NCBI GenBank assembly: GCA_045649205.1
Contig: JAZRPJ010000066.1
Span: 1-30,807 of the forward strand
Source of the DNA: Flemingiibacterium sp045649205
GTDB lineage: Bacteria; Bacillota; Clostridia; Oscillospirales; CAG-272
DNA length: 30,807 nucleotides
Direction of reading: 5' to 3'
The notes under the pieces were generated by a model. That model worked only from the letters and a program-made list of their open reading frames with translations, did no database searches and was not told the DNA's origin. This document shows positions 29,406 through 30,807 of the stretch, in pieces (position 1 is the stretch's first letter; every line of letters begins with the position of its first letter). The position numbers were made by a program, and so were the translations under genes.

Positions 29406-30561
29406 CACCGCGTTTAGGCTCGCCCATACAGCAGAGTTCAGCTATTCTATCTGCCTTTTTGTGGAGTAAATACTGGGCAAGAGCCTCTCCAGTCAGCTTC
29501 TTTTCATCGGAAGGCTTTGAAAGAATGGCAATGTTCGATTTCCTACGGCACTTTGCAAGTAGTCCGCGTCCCACTTCATCCGCTCCGAGGACAACAGTAA
29601 ACATTGGCAATGCCTCGGCATCGGCGGTCTTGATACCGATAACCGCCGAAATGACCGCCCGACGAAGACGGGAATCGGAGTATCTTTTCTGCCTTGCCGC
29701 AGATATGATTCCCTCGACAGTACGCTCCTTGTCTGCCGCATTTATAAGCCGGTTTTCCATACCGCCCGAAATCTCCATAATCTCCGAAAGATACTCCGGA
29801 GATACGGTTCGCAAAATCGCCGTCACCGCCGCATCAAGCTTTGACAGACTGTAAGTTCGACCGGCTTCAAGCTCCCGGCGCAGGACGTTGAGTGCCGCCT
29901 CGGGCATGAGTCCCGTCAGCTCCGTCCCATCGGCTATGGCTTTTCTTATTGCCGTTGCCGAGCAGATTTTCTCTAAACTCTCGCAGTTGTATTCGCCGCC
30001 CTCACGCTTTACGGTGACAGGTGTTATACTTGACGAAAGCTCGTTAATTGCCGAAACATATTCAAGTGCCAGCAGGTCATTCGAACCGGCGAAATGGTGA
30101 CTTTTTCCGTAAAGAGCAGTATATGTCCTCTCACGGATAGCCGCCGCATAAAGGTTCGGATGAAGATCACGCATTTCGGCAAGCTTCCCAGCGAATTCAG
30201 CGGAAGAAAGCCGCCCGGCAGAAAGCTTTAAGGACCGGATATCCCCGGACTCACTTCCGAAGGCAAGAAAGTCCGTCACTCCGATACTGTCAGCAATATG
30301 CACGCCGCCTTTAGCGAAAAATTCAGCTCCTGAAAAGCACCATGGCGACGGCAGCTCCAAAACAAGATTGCAGCCGCACCGCAGTGCCATTTCGGCTCGG
30401 CTGTATTTATCGACGACTGAAACATCGCCGCGCTCAACGAAATTGCCGCTCTTAACGGCGATTATTTTCGCATCCTTGTCAAGCTCTTTTATTTTGCCAA
30501 GAAGCAGGGCATGACCGTTATGGAAGGGATTAAATTCGCAGATTACAGCGTATACGCCCAT
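29389..30561 (-). CDS. tmcAL: tRNA(Met) cytidine acetate ligase TmcAL
   Basis: 390 residues, near the family's ~400. The nucleotidyltransferase HIGH-like motif lies in ICEFNPFHNGH (residues 7-17). SGNFVERGDVSVVDKYSRAEMAL and NLVLELPSPWCFSGAEFFAKGGV follow, all diagnostic of the YlbM/TmcAL family. The enzyme activates acetate with ATP and transfers it to the wobble cytidine of elongator tRNA-Met. AGGAGAGAAAAT precedes the ATG at 30561. It is divergent from the acetate kinase gene, which fits a shared dependence on acetate. I could not place its promoter with confidence. Confidence 0.94.
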   Translation of the reverse strand: MGVYAVICEFNPFHNGHALLLGKIKELDKDAKIIAVKSGNFVERGDVSVVDKYSRAEMALRCGCNLVLELPSPWCFSGAEFFAKGGVHIADSIGVTDFLAFGSESGDIRSLKLSAGRLSSAEFAGKLAEMRDLHPNLYAAAIRERTYTALYGKSHHFAGSNDLLALEYVSAINELSSSITPVTVKREGGEYNCESLEKICSATAIRKAIADGTELTGLMPEAALNVLRRELEAGRTYSLSKLDAAVTAILRTVSPEYLSEIMEISGGMENRLINAADKERTVEGIISAARQKRYSDSRLRRAVISAVIGIKTADAEALPMFTVVLGADEVGRGLLAKCRRKSNIAILSKPSDEKKLTGEALAQYLLHKKADRIAELCCMGEPKRGGPVML

Positions 30562-30662
30562 ATTTTCTCTCCTAACTGTTAAAATTAAGGGTCATATTTT
30601 ACATAACATAGCCCTTTTTCGGGTAATATTTTGTTAATATGATAAAAATAATCAAAAAACAC

Positions 30663-30691
30663 TTGTAATAAATGCAAAAATAGGCTATAAT
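30663..30691 (+). promoter_or_regulatory. Promoter of ackA
   Basis: TTGTAA (30663-30668), a 17-base spacer and TATAAT (30686-30691), 66 bases before the ackA start codon. Confidence 0.75.
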
Positions 30692-30757
30692 ATTGTTATT
30701 GAATACATTCATTATACCATAAATAATGCAGTTATGCAATACAACGGAGGAAAAACA

Positions 30758-30807
30758 ATGAAAGTTTTAGTAGTAAACGCAGGCAGCTCTTCTCTTAAGT
30801 ATCAGCT
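30758..30807 (+). CDS. ackA: Acetate kinase, N-terminal start (cut by window end)
   Basis: The first 16 codons read MKVLVVNAGSSSLKYQ, the diagnostic N-terminus of acetate kinase. GGAGG lies seven bases before the ATG. The enzyme makes ATP and acetate from acetyl phosphate and ADP in fermentation. The rest lies beyond the window. Confidence 0.93.
   Translation, partial: MKVLVVNAGSSSLKYQ

Overview
The window looks like the chromosome of a Gram-positive anaerobic member of the Clostridia (Firmicutes/Bacillota), probably a gut commensal. The evidence is gene content: TmcAL, acetate kinase, formate-tetrahydrofolate ligase, a BlaI/BlaR1-type pair, an ECF-transporter S component, strong AGGAGG-type ribosome binding sites and TTGACA/TATAAT promoters. 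Exact taxonomy cannot be read from the sequence. The V-ATPase operon has a gene order better known from Chlamydiae, Bacteroidetes and spirochaetes than from Clostridia.

Layout. (1) 1-1272, + strand: tandem paralogous TIM-barrel sugar-phosphate isomerases, the first cut by the window edge. (2) 1313-8370, +: a seven-gene V-type ATPase operon E-DUF2764-A-B-D-I-K, whose K subunit carries the Na+-site pattern. (3) 8554-11750: a Gfo/Idh/MocA (GH109-like) gene split by a one-base frame break, a convergent AraC regulator, and a creatininase-family amidohydrolase with a 32-codon ORF in front. (4) 11766-14178, +: a palindromic intergenic element, a DUF3842 gene, then a promoter, a structured leader with an intrinsic terminator, an ECF S component and an overlapping two-domain kinase. 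(5) 14195-17445, -: a LacI regulator (interrupted by an in-frame TAA), a sialidase-like Asp-box protein and an EamA transporter in one operon. (6) 17649-19959, -: BlaI repressor, sensor-less BlaR1/M56 protease and a membrane protein behind a 38-bp nested palindrome. (7) 19964-20705: an unusual gene-free stretch with three tRNA T-arm-like modules, then divergent tRNA-Trp and tRNA-Lys. (8) 20713-23367, -: a P2-type Ca2+ ATPase. (9) 23532-26900, -: operon fhs-tsaE-tsaB-rpiB. (10) 26958-29365, -: operon PHP phosphoesterase-thioesterase-purE-purN. (11) 29389-30807: tmcAL (-) divergent from the start of ackA (+).

How the parts work together. The V-ATPase and Ca2+ ATPase handle ion gradients. fhs makes 10-formyl-THF, which purN consumes. 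tmcAL uses acetate, the product of the ackA pathway, to modify tRNA. The sugar isomerases, GH109-like protein, sialidase-like protein and their AraC and LacI regulators point to glycan or sugar-derivative use. Two genes in these carbohydrate regions are broken by single small lesions, which suggests recent decay, phase variation or assembly error. The least explained parts are the leader of the ECF-kinase operon, the N-terminal domain of that kinase, the sensor-less BlaR1 operon and the T-arm-like modules.
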